Source: Knoellia remsis
GTDB lineage: Bacteria > Actinomycetota > Actinomycetes > Actinomycetales > Dermatophilaceae
Direction: 5' to 3'
Assembly: GCF_003002895.1 (NCBI RefSeq)
Contig: NZ_PVTI01000012.1
Span: 1-64,000 of the forward strand
DNA length: 64,000 nt
This document shows positions 1-7,216 of the stretch, one piece after another. The position numbers and the translations under genes are program-made. The notes under the pieces were generated by a model. That model ran no database searches and was not told where the DNA came from. It saw only the letters and a list, made by a program, of their open reading frames with translations. Positions within the stretch are counted from its first letter, which is position 1. Every line of letters starts with the position of its first letter.

Positions 1-105
1 GCAGATTTCGGCCTTGCCGATGTCCAGAGCAGCCACCCGCTCCACCAGCGGTGCGCTGTCCAGGGTGACGTCGTCATCGACGTCGTTGTCGAGGTTCATC
101 GTCAT
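1..105 (-). CDS. IS110-family transposase, N-terminal fragment
   Basis: Only the first 35 codons are inside the window; the gene runs off the left edge. After an acidic leader (MTMNLDNDVDDDV) comes LVERVAALDIGKAEIC, which resembles the first RuvC-like strand of IS110 (DEDD) recombinases, where the aspartate in LDIGK is the first catalytic acid. A strong ribosome binding site, GGAGGTG, lies upstream; spacing favours the second ATG (complement of 97-99), with 103-105 as the alternative. IS110 enzymes recombine the element into specific targets without classical terminal inverted repeats. The call rests on a short fragment but the motif is characteristic. Confidence 0.6.
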   Translation of the reverse strand, partial: MTMNLDNDVDDDVTLDSAPLVERVAALDIGKAEIC

Positions 106-328
106 CACCTCCAACTTGGGACGTGACCTCAAAGGCCGGGTGCCTGTAGGAGCGGTCAGGGAAGGAACTGAATCTGATCCGCGTGCTCGAAGCAACAGTG
201 AAGGGCCCACAAGTCCGCTCCCGCGCCAAACTGATTGACGACCTCAAGGGTCAATGTCGGCCGACGTGAACAGGCACCCGCATGCCCATTTTCTCCCCGG
301 AACGGGCCGCCCGGAACGGGCGCACAGA
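1..328 (-). mobile_element. 5' end of an IS110-family insertion sequence (truncated by window edge)
   Basis: The first 105 bases encode the start of an IS110-type recombinase on the minus strand. The roughly 220 bases upstream of its start codon contain no gene, as expected for the non-coding end of such elements. An 11-bp perfect inverted repeat lies in this stretch (137-147 and 270-280, CGGGTGCCTGT and its complement). I place the outer boundary at about 328 because the regular repeat array starts at 329; ACTGATTG also occurs at 229, exactly 100 bp away, so the true end could be further in. The family is known to carry its structured guide (bridge) RNA in a non-coding end. The boundary is an inference. 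Confidence 0.5.
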
Positions 329-504
329 ACTGATTGCCGATTCCGTTCGCCACCTCCCCCACTGATTGCCGATTCTGTTCGCCACCTCCCCCACTGATTG
401 CGCACAGTTCGCCACCTCCCCCACTGATTGCCGATTCCGTCCGCTCCCCTCCCCCACTGATTGCGCACAGTTCGCCACCCTCATGCGAACTGTGCGCAAT
501 CAGT
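329..504. repeat. Tandem array of intergenic palindromic repeats, five direct units plus one inverted unit
   Basis: Five direct units start at 329, 361, 393, 423 and 456. Units 3 and 5 are the 20-bp type A (ACTGATTGCGCACAGTTCGC); units 1, 2 and 4 are the 22-bp type B (ACTGATTGCCGATT then YYGTYCGC). They are separated by a near-identical polypyrimidine spacer, CACCTCCCCC. A sixth unit, 485-504, is the inverted type A; with unit 5 it forms a perfect 20-bp stem around a 9-nt loop (476-484). The array sits between the IS110 end and an orotate phosphoribosyltransferase gene. The constant spacers and two alternating unit types exclude a CRISPR. Confidence 0.85.
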
Positions 505-545
505 GGCAGGGGTCGACCAGGTGACGGGGGTCTACCCTGCGAACC

Positions 546-1076
546 ATGGTCGACGACCCGAGCCTGGCGGCCGACATCGCCGCAGCGTGCCGCCTCACCG
601 GCACGTTCATCCTGCGGTCGGGGACGGTGTCCGACACCTATTTCGACAAGTACCTCTTCGAGGCCCAGCCCGTCCTCCTCCAACGGATGGCGGCTGCGAT
701 GGTCGCTCTCATCCCAGAGGACACGGACCTCCTGGGCGGACTCGAGCTCGGCGGCATCCCGATAGCGACCATGGTGTCTGCGAAGACAGGGATCCCGACC
801 CTGTTCGTGCGCAAGCAGGCGAAGACGTACGGAACCGCCAAACTCGCCGAGGGGCCCGACGCGACGGACCGGCGCGTGACCCTCATCGAGGACGTCATCA
901 CGTCCGGTGGCGCAGTCCGTGACGCGACCATCGCCCTGCGCGAGCGCGGCGCGGTCGTCGAGGCCGTGGTGTGCGCGATCGATCGGTCACCCGAGGACGC
1001 ACGACCGTTGGCCGACCTGCAGCTCGACGTGCGGGCGGTGCTGACCCGGGCAGAGCTCGAGGCCACCCCGAACTGA
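546..1076 (+). CDS. Orotate phosphoribosyltransferase paralogue
   Basis: The 176-residue product resembles orotate phosphoribosyltransferases, which join orotate to PRPP to give OMP in pyrimidine synthesis. The PRPP loop VTLIEDVITSGGAV is at residues 111-124 and the substrate-binding lysine segment RKQAKTYGT at about 89-97. Length is typical for a stand-alone enzyme. A second gene at 48283-48837 matches the usual actinobacterial PyrE better, so this copy may be an accessory or specialised phosphoribosyltransferase. There is no clear Shine-Dalgarno before the ATG. It is flanked on both sides by the palindromic repeat family, upstream as an array and downstream as a hairpin, and has no operon partner. 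Confidence 0.75.
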   Translation: MVDDPSLAADIAAACRLTGTFILRSGTVSDTYFDKYLFEAQPVLLQRMAAAMVALIPEDTDLLGGLELGGIPIATMVSAKTGIPTLFVRKQAKTYGTAKLAEGPDATDRRVTLIEDVITSGGAVRDATIALRERGAVVEAVVCAIDRSPEDARPLADLQLDVRAVLTRAELEATPN

Positions 1077-1084
1077 GCCGCGGC

Positions 1085-1203
1085 GCCGAACGGAATCGGC
1101 AATCAGTCGGGTGGACGGGCCACTGATTGCGCACAGTTCGCATGGGCGATGCGAACTGTGCGCAATCAGTCGGGGTGGGGAGCGAACGGAATCAGCAATA
1201 AGT
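1085..1203. repeat. Palindromic repeat cluster, probable hairpin between convergent genes
   Basis: Four units of the dispersed family: type B at 1085-1107, type A inverted at 1122-1141, type A direct at 1151-1170, degenerate type B at 1182-1203. The two type A units form a perfect stem that extends to 22 bp (1122-1143 with 1149-1170) closed by a 5-nt loop. The cluster fills the gap between the stop of the phosphoribosyltransferase gene and the stop of the small membrane-protein gene on the other strand, so it may act as a bidirectional terminator, although it has no U-tract. Confidence 0.8.
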
Positions 1204-1216
1204 CGGGGGAGCCGGG

Positions 1217-1465
1217 TCAGCGGTTGCGGCGCTCGGACAGGACCTCGATGAGCACCGAGACGCCGGCCGCGAGCAGCCCGATGGTGAGCGCCCCGAGGAT
1301 GCCGAGATAGCCGACCGCCGTCGCCGTCGAGTACTGCCCCTGCTGCACCCGCGTCGAGTCCTCGAACCCGCGGAACAGCCCGAGCGCCCCGCCAACAGCG
1401 AAGCCGACGACGGCTCCGATGAGGAGCACACGGATGTGGTTGGGGCGGCGGACCGGGTCGTTCAC
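1217..1465 (-). CDS. Small two-helix membrane protein of unknown function
   Basis: An 82-residue product is obtained from the GTG start, chosen because it begins just after the stop of the upstream LLM oxidoreductase gene; longer versions would run into that gene. Two hydrophobic segments are visible, about residues 11-29 (RVLLIGAVVGFAVGGALGLF region) and 52-74 (GYLGILGALTIGLLAAGVSV region), separated by a polar loop with a short basic tail (SERRNR). This suggests a hairpin inner-membrane protein with both ends in the cytoplasm. I do not recognise the family. It is the last gene of the minus-strand group 2783-1217. Confidence 0.55.
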   Translation of the reverse strand: MNDPVRRPNHIRVLLIGAVVGFAVGGALGLFRGFEDSTRVQQGQYSTATAVGYLGILGALTIGLLAAGVSVLIEVLSERRNR

Positions 1466-1475
1466 GCAGGACACG

Positions 1476-2390
1476 CTACGACGATGGCGACGCCCCGGCA
1501 CCATCGGACGCCACATCACCGCCCGCGCCACCCCCGGTCCCGAAGCGTGCGGCGACCTCCTCCAGCGTCGCCTCGGACCCGGCATACGGCTCCGACGACC
1601 GCGGCCAGTGGGTGATCGTGTCGGTGAAGCCGAGCTCGGCGGCGCGCCCGGTCATCTCCTCGTAGACCCCGACCGACGAGAGCGAGAACTGCGGCGACGC
1701 GTCGAGCAGGAGATAGCGCGCCTTCCCCGCCGAATCCTCGAGAGCCGAGAACCGCTCCGCCAGCTCCCCCACCCGAGCCCACCACTCGTCGAGCGACTCC
1801 ACGGACGGTCCGGTCGTCACCCACCCGTCGCCGTACTTCGCCGCGAGCCGCAGCGAGCGCGGCCCGTTGGCGGCGACGACGAACGGCACCCGGTCGCGCA
1901 CGGGACCGGGCAGCGTCCGGGCGTCGCGGACGGCATACCACTCCCCCTCGTGGTCGACATGGTCCTCGCGCAGCAGCCGGTCGAGCAGCGGGACGTACTC
2001 GTGGAACCGGTCGACCCGCTCCTTCACCGTGTGCGACTCACCGAGGATCGCCGAGTCGAGGTCGCCGCCGGTCCCGAGCCCGCAGATGACGCGGCCACCC
2101 GACAGGTCGTCGAGGGCGAGCACGTCACGCGCGAAGACATAGGGGTGGCGGAAGTTCGGCGACGTGACGAACGTGCCGAGCCCGATCCGCGACGTCACCC
2201 CTGCAGCCGCGGCGAGGGTCGGCACGGCGGGAAACCACGTCGCGTCGGGCAGCCCACCCCAGACCAGGTGGTCGTAGACCCACGCGTGCGCGAACCCCAT
2301 CTCCTCGACGGCCCGCCACCGCGGCTCGGCCTCGCGCCACGGCAGGTCCGGGAGGATCGAAATCCCATGTCGCAGAAGGCTTTTCGTCAT
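1476..2390 (-). CDS. LLM-class (F420-type) flavin-dependent oxidoreductase
   Basis: The 304-residue protein has the bacterial luciferase-like TIM-barrel signature: an N-terminal strand with GFAHAWVYDHLV, then RIGLGTFVTSPNFRHPYVFARDV and LDDLSGGRVICGLGTGG, which build the cofactor pocket. Actinobacterial members mostly use coenzyme F420 in place of FMN; that is family knowledge and the substrate is unknown. The start lies only 3 nt after the stop of the sterol-carrier-like gene upstream, so the two are probably co-translated. The last 25 residues (GGGAGGDVASDGAGASPSS) are a low-complexity tail. A second LLM enzyme is encoded at 17644-18573. Confidence 0.8.
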   Translation of the reverse strand: MTKSLLRHGISILPDLPWREAEPRWRAVEEMGFAHAWVYDHLVWGGLPDATWFPAVPTLAAAAGVTSRIGLGTFVTSPNFRHPYVFARDVLALDDLSGGRVICGLGTGGDLDSAILGESHTVKERVDRFHEYVPLLDRLLREDHVDHEGEWYAVRDARTLPGPVRDRVPFVVAANGPRSLRLAAKYGDGWVTTGPSVESLDEWWARVGELAERFSALEDSAGKARYLLLDASPQFSLSSVGVYEEMTGRAAELGFTDTITHWPRSSEPYAGSEATLEEVAARFGTGGGAGGDVASDGAGASPSS

Positions 2391-2393
2391 GGC

Positions 2394-2783
2394 TCAGCTT
2401 CCGTCGTGGTCGTCGAACAGTGGCAGGTATGCCGTGAGGTCGGCGCGCGTGCCACTCACCCGGAGTCGTCCGCTCGCCTGCGCGTCGGCGGCGGTGAGGT
2501 GCCCGAGCGCCAGCTCGAGCCAGGTCGCGGCGTCGGTCTCGATGACGTTGGGCGGGGTCCCTCGGCGGTGGGTCAGGCCCTCGATGCACTGGACGACGCC
2601 GAACGGCGGGACCCGGACCTCGACGCTGCGCCCGGGCGCGCGCGCCCCGAGCTCCTCGAGGGTGAAGCGGACCGCGAGCGCCGTCGTCGACCGGTCGGTC
2701 CCGTCGGGGTCGGCCGCCCACGAGGTGAGGGCAGCGCGACCGGCGTCGACGGGCACGCGGCGACGGGACGGCATACGGCTCAT
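2394..2783 (-). CDS. Sterol carrier family protein (bacterial SCP-like domain)
   Basis: The 129-residue protein matches the small actinobacterial family annotated as sterol carrier family protein. The diagnostic region is VRVPPFGVVQCIEG followed by RGTPPNVIETDAATWLELALG and a C-terminal SGTRADLTAYLPL. The family is predicted to bind hydrophobic ligands, and the true ligand is not known. It often lies near purine genes in actinobacteria, which fits the purine cluster a few kb away. It is the first gene of a short minus-strand operon with the LLM oxidoreductase (3-nt gap). The fourth codon ATG overlaps a GGCATAC motif, so translation could start at 2774 instead. Confidence 0.7.
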   Translation of the reverse strand: MSRMPSRRRVPVDAGRAALTSWAADPDGTDRSTTALAVRFTLEELGARAPGRSVEVRVPPFGVVQCIEGLTHRRGTPPNVIETDAATWLELALGHLTAADAQASGRLRVSGTRADLTAYLPLFDDHDGS

Positions 2784-2829
2784 CGTAGGTCGCGGGAGCT
2801 GCCCGCTGACTCAAGCCGCCACACCCCGC

Positions 2830-3795
2830 TCAGTCGTCCATGGCCTCGATGCCGAGCTCGGCGAGCTCACCCATCCGCGCCCGGATGTGCTCGACCTGCT
2901 CGGCCGGCGCTGGCGTCCAGCCGCGGACCTCCTCGACGACGCGCACCGGTTCGCGGGTGCGGTAGGACCGGGTCGGGTTGCCGGGGAAACGCTTGTCGGT
3001 GACGTTCGGGTCGTCCTCGATGGGACCGGTCGGCTCGACGCGGTAGACCCGCGGCGGCCCGTCACCGCGCGCGAGCTCCGCGGCCAGCGGCGCCCCGACC
3101 TCCGAGGCGGTGACGTAGAGATGGTTCGCCGCTCGTCCCGAGCCGTAGTTGGAGCGCCACCCGGGCGTGAGCAGGTCACCTGGGCGCAGAGCGGCGCGGG
3201 TGCCGTGGAAGAACGGGCCCGGGTCGTCGACGACACGCTTCGGAGACGGCGGGTCGCGCAGCAGGGACTCGAGGCGGGACAGGTGCTGGGCGACGCGGGT
3301 CCGACCCTCGGGCAGGCGCGGGTAGCGCGACAGCACGCCGCGAACGGTCTCGTCGGCACGCTTCGCGGCGCCGTCGAGCAGGTACTCGGCGACCACCGGG
3401 TCGTCACCGCGGTCGAGCTCGGCAGCGCGGGCGGCGTGGGCCGCCGCGCCGAGGATGTGGCGCACCTGGCTCGCCTTCTCGAGCGGATGCAGGTATGCCG
3501 CGGCAGCGGCATCTCCTGCGGCGTTCGCCGCGTGGGCGGCGGCCTCGTTGCCGGACGTGCCGGCGACGTCGCGAGCGGCGCGGTGGGCGTCGGCAGCGGT
3601 GACCCGCTGGAGGCGGGATCGGGGTGCGCCGTCGGCGAAGGTGCGGGCGGCATCAAGGGCGGCCCGGGGTCTGGGGTCCTCCGGGACCGCCCGGGTGAAG
3701 ATGGACAGCACGGGTTCGGCGCACGCGACGGCATACGCGGCCACCGCCCGCAGCTCGTCCTCGGTCAGCTCGAAGTCGCCGGGCGTCTGCTTCAC
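2830..3795 (-). CDS. Arr-type rifampin ADP-ribosyltransferase fused to a putative immunity-protein domain
   Basis: The 321-residue protein has two parts. Residues about 190-300 closely match Arr enzymes, which inactivate rifamycins by ADP-ribosylating the C23 hydroxyl with NAD: FFHGTR at 195-200, LLTPGWRSNYGSG after it, ANHLYVTA, VYRVEPTGPIEDDPNVTDKR and the hallmark FPGNPTRSYRTREP at 270-283. Residues about 10-165 are an alanine-rich helical domain (RPRAALDAARTFADGA, AAHAANAAGDAAAAAY) resembling putative immunity proteins of toxin systems. Arr alone is about 140 residues, so this is a genuine fusion. The gene is monocistronic with no rifamycin-response element that I can identify upstream. 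Resistance is expected from the family but not shown. Confidence 0.75.
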   Translation of the reverse strand: MKQTPGDFELTEDELRAVAAYAVACAEPVLSIFTRAVPEDPRPRAALDAARTFADGAPRSRLQRVTAADAHRAARDVAGTSGNEAAAHAANAAGDAAAAAYLHPLEKASQVRHILGAAAHAARAAELDRGDDPVVAEYLLDGAAKRADETVRGVLSRYPRLPEGRTRVAQHLSRLESLLRDPPSPKRVVDDPGPFFHGTRAALRPGDLLTPGWRSNYGSGRAANHLYVTASEVGAPLAAELARGDGPPRVYRVEPTGPIEDDPNVTDKRFPGNPTRSYRTREPVRVVEEVRGWTPAPAEQVEHIRARMGELAELGIEAMDD

Positions 3796-4003
3796 CCCTC
3801 CATCATCGCGGGGCGCGAACCGGCCGACGACCCATCGCCTCGGCCGACCCGAGAACTCGGCGAGATGTCACACGGAATTCAGAGATTGTTGTGCGGACCC
3901 GGTGACGGCGTTCGCTCCGTGAGGCAGCATGGAGGGCAGCGCCGGGGCCCCTGCCCGGCCTCGATGACGGTGCGGACGGCCCGCGCGTCACCCCGGAGGA
4001 AGC

Positions 4004-6049
4004 ATGAAGCAGAAGAGAAGGCTGGTCGCGCTCGCGGCTGGCGCGGCACTCACCGGCTCGGCGCTGCTCACCAGCCCGACGGCCTCGGCCGCGACGAACA
4101 TGAACGGCGCCCCGCTCCCCGCGGGCACCACCCCGATCAACATCCTCAACCTCAACGACTTCCACGGCCGCATCGACACCGACGGCAAGGGAACGCTGGG
4201 CAAGAACTTCGCCTGCACGATCCTCACCCAGCGTGAGGCCCTCGGCGCCGCGAACACCCTGACCCTCGGTGCCGGCGACCTCATCGGCGCCTCGCCCTTC
4301 ACCTCGGCGATCCAGGACGACAACCCGACGATCGACTACCTCGACGCCATCGGCCTCAACGCCTCCGCGACGGGCAACCACGAGTTCGACAAGGGCTACG
4401 ACGACCTGACCAACCGGGTCGAGCCGCGCGCCGACTACGAGTACGTCGCGGCCAACGTCTTCCTCAAGGGCACGCAGACGCCGGCGCTCAAGCAGTACCA
4501 GACCTACGACGTCGCGGGCGTGCGCGTCGCCGTCATCGGCGGCGTCACGAAGGACACCCCGAACCTCGTCGCCGGCGAGGGCGTCAACATGCTCGACTTC
4601 ATCGACCCCGTCGAGGGCGTCAACCGCGTCGCGAACCAGCTCACCGACGGCAACGAGGCGAACGGCGAGGCCGACGTCCTCATCGCCGAGTACCACGAGG
4701 GCGGCCCCTACTCCTCCACGACGGGCACCCTCGAGGACCAGATGAAGGTCCCGGTCTTCGCGCACCTCGTCAACGACACCTCGCCGAAGGTCGCCGCGAT
4801 CCTTCAGGGCCACACGCACCAGGAGTACGTCTACGACGTGCAGATCCCGGGCGCCGCTGCGGGCCAGACGCGTCCGGTCCTGCAGACGGGCCAGTACGCC
4901 GCCAAGGTCGGCAAGATCCAGCTCGGCTACGACGCCGCGCAACGCAAGGTCACGGCATACAACGCCGAGAACGTGCCCGCGATCGCGCCGTCCGCGGCCT
5001 GCCTCGCCAACCCGGCCTACATCTCCGCGGCGCAGATCATCGACGCGGCCATCGCGTATGCCGCGCCGATCGCCGCCCAGCCGGTCGGCAAGGTCACCGC
5101 GGACATCACCCGTGCGAAGAACAACGGCGCCGAGGACCGTGGCCGCGAGTCGTCGCTGTCGAACCTCGTCGCGCAGCAGTACGTCGACTCGGTTAACGCG
5201 GCCGGTCGTGACATGGGCGCCGACATCGGCGTCATGAACCCCGGCGGCGTGCGCGCCGACCTGCTCTACGGCACCGACGGCACGGTGACCTTCGCCCAGG
5301 CGGCGGCCGTGCTCCCGTTCGGCAACACGATCAAGACGGCCGACTACACCGGTGCGCAGTTCAAGCAGATCCTCGAGGAGCAATGGCAGCCGGACGGCGC
5401 GTCGCGTCCGTTCCTCGCGCTCGGCCTGTCCGAGAACGTCAACTACACCTACGACCCGACCCGGGCCCGCGGTGACCGCATCCTCGAGATCTACGTCAAT
5501 GGCGCGCCGATCGACCTGGCCGCGACGTACACGCTGACGTCGTCGTCGTTCCTCATCACCAACACGGGCTCGGCGCCGGACAACTTCGCCACCTTCCTCC
5601 AGGGGACGAACTACCGCGACTCCGGTCTCGTCGACCAGAACGCGTTCGTCGACTGGTTCAAGGCGAACTCGCCGGTCTCGCCGCCCATCGTCCAGCACGG
5701 TGTCGGTGTGCTCAACTCGTCGGTCACCATGAGCAAGCAGGGCGACGCCATGATCACGCTGCGCCTCGAGGGCTTCGACCTGGCCAGCACCGGCGCGATC
5801 GCGAACACGACGGCGACGATCTCGGCCCCGGGACTCCCGACGACGACCGCACCGATCCGCACGGTCCGGGTCGAGTCGCCGGTGCCCACCCGCACCGGCG
5901 TCATGGACGCGACCATCACGCTGACCAAGAAGCAGCTGAAGGCGCTGCTGCCCAAGGGCAAGCCCACGCCGGTCGACCTCACGATCACGGTCACGGCGAC
6001 CGACACGGGCACCGTGGCGTACGTCCCGGTGACGCTCAGCAAGCGCTGA
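4004..6049 (+). CDS. Secreted 5'-nucleotidase / bifunctional metallophosphatase
   Basis: The 681-residue protein begins with a Sec signal peptide (MKQKRRLVALAAGAALTGSA, cleavage near ASAA at 27-30). The calcineurin-like phosphatase domain shows NDFHGR at 51-56, GAGDLIGAS at about 89-97, GNHEFDKG at 124-131 and GHTHQ near 270, which bind the two catalytic metals. The C-terminal nucleotidase domain carries VMNPGGVRADL, typical of substrate recognition in the UshA/5'-nucleotidase family. It probably dephosphorylates extracellular nucleotides to salvage nucleosides and phosphate. The final 120 residues are a beta-rich, Thr/Val-rich extension. RBS GGAGGAAGC precedes the ATG. A strong hairpin follows 25 bases after the stop. 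Confidence 0.9.
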   Translation: MKQKRRLVALAAGAALTGSALLTSPTASAATNMNGAPLPAGTTPINILNLNDFHGRIDTDGKGTLGKNFACTILTQREALGAANTLTLGAGDLIGASPFTSAIQDDNPTIDYLDAIGLNASATGNHEFDKGYDDLTNRVEPRADYEYVAANVFLKGTQTPALKQYQTYDVAGVRVAVIGGVTKDTPNLVAGEGVNMLDFIDPVEGVNRVANQLTDGNEANGEADVLIAEYHEGGPYSSTTGTLEDQMKVPVFAHLVNDTSPKVAAILQGHTHQEYVYDVQIPGAAAGQTRPVLQTGQYAAKVGKIQLGYDAAQRKVTAYNAENVPAIAPSAACLANPAYISAAQIIDAAIAYAAPIAAQPVGKVTADITRAKNNGAEDRGRESSLSNLVAQQYVDSVNAAGRDMGADIGVMNPGGVRADLLYGTDGTVTFAQAAAVLPFGNTIKTADYTGAQFKQILEEQWQPDGASRPFLALGLSENVNYTYDPTRARGDRILEIYVNGAPIDLAATYTLTSSSFLITNTGSAPDNFATFLQGTNYRDSGLVDQNAFVDWFKANSPVSPPIVQHGVGVLNSSVTMSKQGDAMITLRLEGFDLASTGAIANTTATISAPGLPTTTAPIRTVRVESPVPTRTGVMDATITLTKKQLKALLPKGKPTPVDLTITVTATDTGTVAYVPVTLSKR

Positions 6050-6073
6050 CCCCGAGTGGGCTCACCCCCGCGC

Positions 6074-6117
6074 AGCCAAGCACCCCCTTCGCCCCATGGC
6101 GCAGGGGGTGCTTGGCT
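6074..6117 (+). terminator. Strong hairpin after the 5'-nucleotidase gene
   Basis: A 15-bp perfect stem pairs 6074-6088 (AGCCAAGCACCCCCT) with 6103-6117. Inside it, CGCC/GGCG adds four more pairs after one mismatch, closing a CCAT loop. It lies 25 nt after the nucleotidase stop and has no U-tract, as is common for actinobacterial terminators. Confidence 0.75.
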
Positions 6118-6123
6118 GTCCGG

Positions 6124-6939
6124 GTGAAGGCCGAACCGGAGCTCACCCACGACGGCGACGTCACCTGGATCCGCGTGGGCGGGCACGCCCAGTCCGCGGT
6201 GTCGCTGGACGACCCCGAGCTGCTCGTCTTCGAGTACGTCCAGCACCTCGCCCTCGCCGTCGACGCGCTGTTCCCCCGCCCGACACCGCTGCGCGTGACC
6301 CACGTCGGCGGCGCGGGCCTCACTCTCGCTCGGTGGGTGCACGCCACACGCCCCGGGTCGCCCCAGATCGTCCTCGAGCCGGACGTCGCCATGACCGAGC
6401 TCGTCCGCCGGGAGCTGCCGCTGCCGCGGGGTCACCGCATCCGCGTGCGTCCGGTCAGCGGCGAGGAGGGGGTGGCCGGGTTACGTTCTGCCAGTGCGGA
6501 TCTCGTCGTCCTCGATGCGTATGCCGGTGCGCGCGTGCCTCCCGGTCTCACCACGGTCGAGTGGCTGGGTGAGGTGTCGCGGGTGCTCGTGCCGGAGGGT
6601 GTCTTCCTCGCGAACCTCGGTGATCGTCCCGGGCTGCGGTATGCCGCGCGCGTCGCCTCGGGCGTGCGGGCGGCGCTGGGACCGGTCGCCGACGGGAAGG
6701 GCGCGCGGACGGCATACGTCGGGTTGCACCACACACTCAAGGGGAAGGGGTTCGGCAACGTCGTCCTCGTCGCGTCCCGGCGTCCGCTACCCCTCTTCGA
6801 GATGCGCCGGGCCACGGCCCGCCTCGCCATCCCGACGGGCGTCGTGGCTCCGGACGAGGTGCTGGCTCGCTCAGGTGGGGCCTACCCGTTCAGTGCCGAG
6901 CTGGGTGACGTCTCGTGGTCACCGGCGCCGCCGGACTGA
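6124..6939 (+). CDS. Spermidine-synthase-like (fused methyltransferase-fold) protein
   Basis: The protein, 271 residues from this GTG, has a Rossmann methyltransferase fold like polyamine aminopropyltransferases: FEYVQHLALAVDALFP, the glycine motif VTHVGGAGLTLARWV, an acidic residue after strand 2 (IVLEPDVAM), DLVVLDAYAGARVP and the C-terminal GNVVLVAS. Many actinobacterial relatives have unknown substrates, so a true spermidine synthase role is uncertain. The start is unclear: TTG at 6112 is in frame but lies inside the terminator stem, and I see no Shine-Dalgarno sequence for either. Its 3' end is 3 nt from the stop of a convergent gene. Confidence 0.65.
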   Translation: MKAEPELTHDGDVTWIRVGGHAQSAVSLDDPELLVFEYVQHLALAVDALFPRPTPLRVTHVGGAGLTLARWVHATRPGSPQIVLEPDVAMTELVRRELPLPRGHRIRVRPVSGEEGVAGLRSASADLVVLDAYAGARVPPGLTTVEWLGEVSRVLVPEGVFLANLGDRPGLRYAARVASGVRAALGPVADGKGARTAYVGLHHTLKGKGFGNVVLVASRRPLPLFEMRRATARLAIPTGVVAPDEVLARSGGAYPFSAELGDVSWSPAPPD

Positions 6940-6942
6940 CGG

Positions 6943-7143
6943 TCAGGTCGACGCGAGGCCCTCGCGCTCGAGGCGGGCGCGGCGGGCAGCCTCGACCTTC
7001 GCGGCGCGCTGACGCTTGAGCCGCTCCTTGGGGTCGTCCTGGCTGCCGAGCTGTGCCGGGCCGAAGATCTCCATGGTCATGAGCTGGAAGCGGTAGCCGA
7101 AGCGGTAGGCGAGGGACAGGCCCTCGTTCTCTGGCTTGCTCAT
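6943..7143 (-). CDS. Small conserved-looking protein of unknown function
   Basis: The 66-residue product starts MSKPENEGLSLAYRFGYRF and ends in a highly charged helix (DDPKERLKRQRAAKVEAARR). No membrane segment or known domain is visible. It is divergent from a MarR/OhrR-type regulator, and two palindromic operator-like sites lie in the shared 73-bp gap, so it may be controlled by that regulator. A GGGTG ribosome binding site precedes the ATG. Function unknown. Confidence 0.6.
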   Translation of the reverse strand: MSKPENEGLSLAYRFGYRFQLMTMEIFGPAQLGSQDDPKERLKRQRAAKVEAARRARLEREGLAST

Positions 7144-7157
7144 CGTCGCACCCTTTC

Positions 7158-7185
7158 GTTAGTGTACTAACCATTTGTGTACACA
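7158..7185. promoter_or_regulatory. Paired palindromic operators between a MarR-type gene and its divergent neighbour
   Basis: Two palindromes share a GTGTAC core: GTTAGT-gt-ACTAAC (7158-7171) and TGTGTACACA (7176-7185). They sit about 30 bp before the regulator's start and 15 bp before the divergent start, the usual arrangement for MarR autorepression. Confidence 0.6.
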
Positions 7186-7216
7186 CGATAGCAGGGTCCG
7201 GCGTAGACTGCCATCC

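Noticed and set aside
329-504. CRISPR array
   Set aside because: The spacers are nearly identical (CACCTCCCCC) and only 9-11 nt long, the units are of two types, and no cas gene is near.
461-1143. Small open frames beginning MRTVRNQ or containing TDCAQFA around the repeat clusters
   Set aside because: They are translations of the palindromic repeat units themselves, recur wherever the repeat occurs on either strand, and lack ribosome binding sites.
3803-5698. 631-codon minus-strand frame opposite the 5'-nucleotidase gene
   Set aside because: Arg/Val/Asp-rich shadow of a well-supported gene in high-GC DNA; no domain signature.
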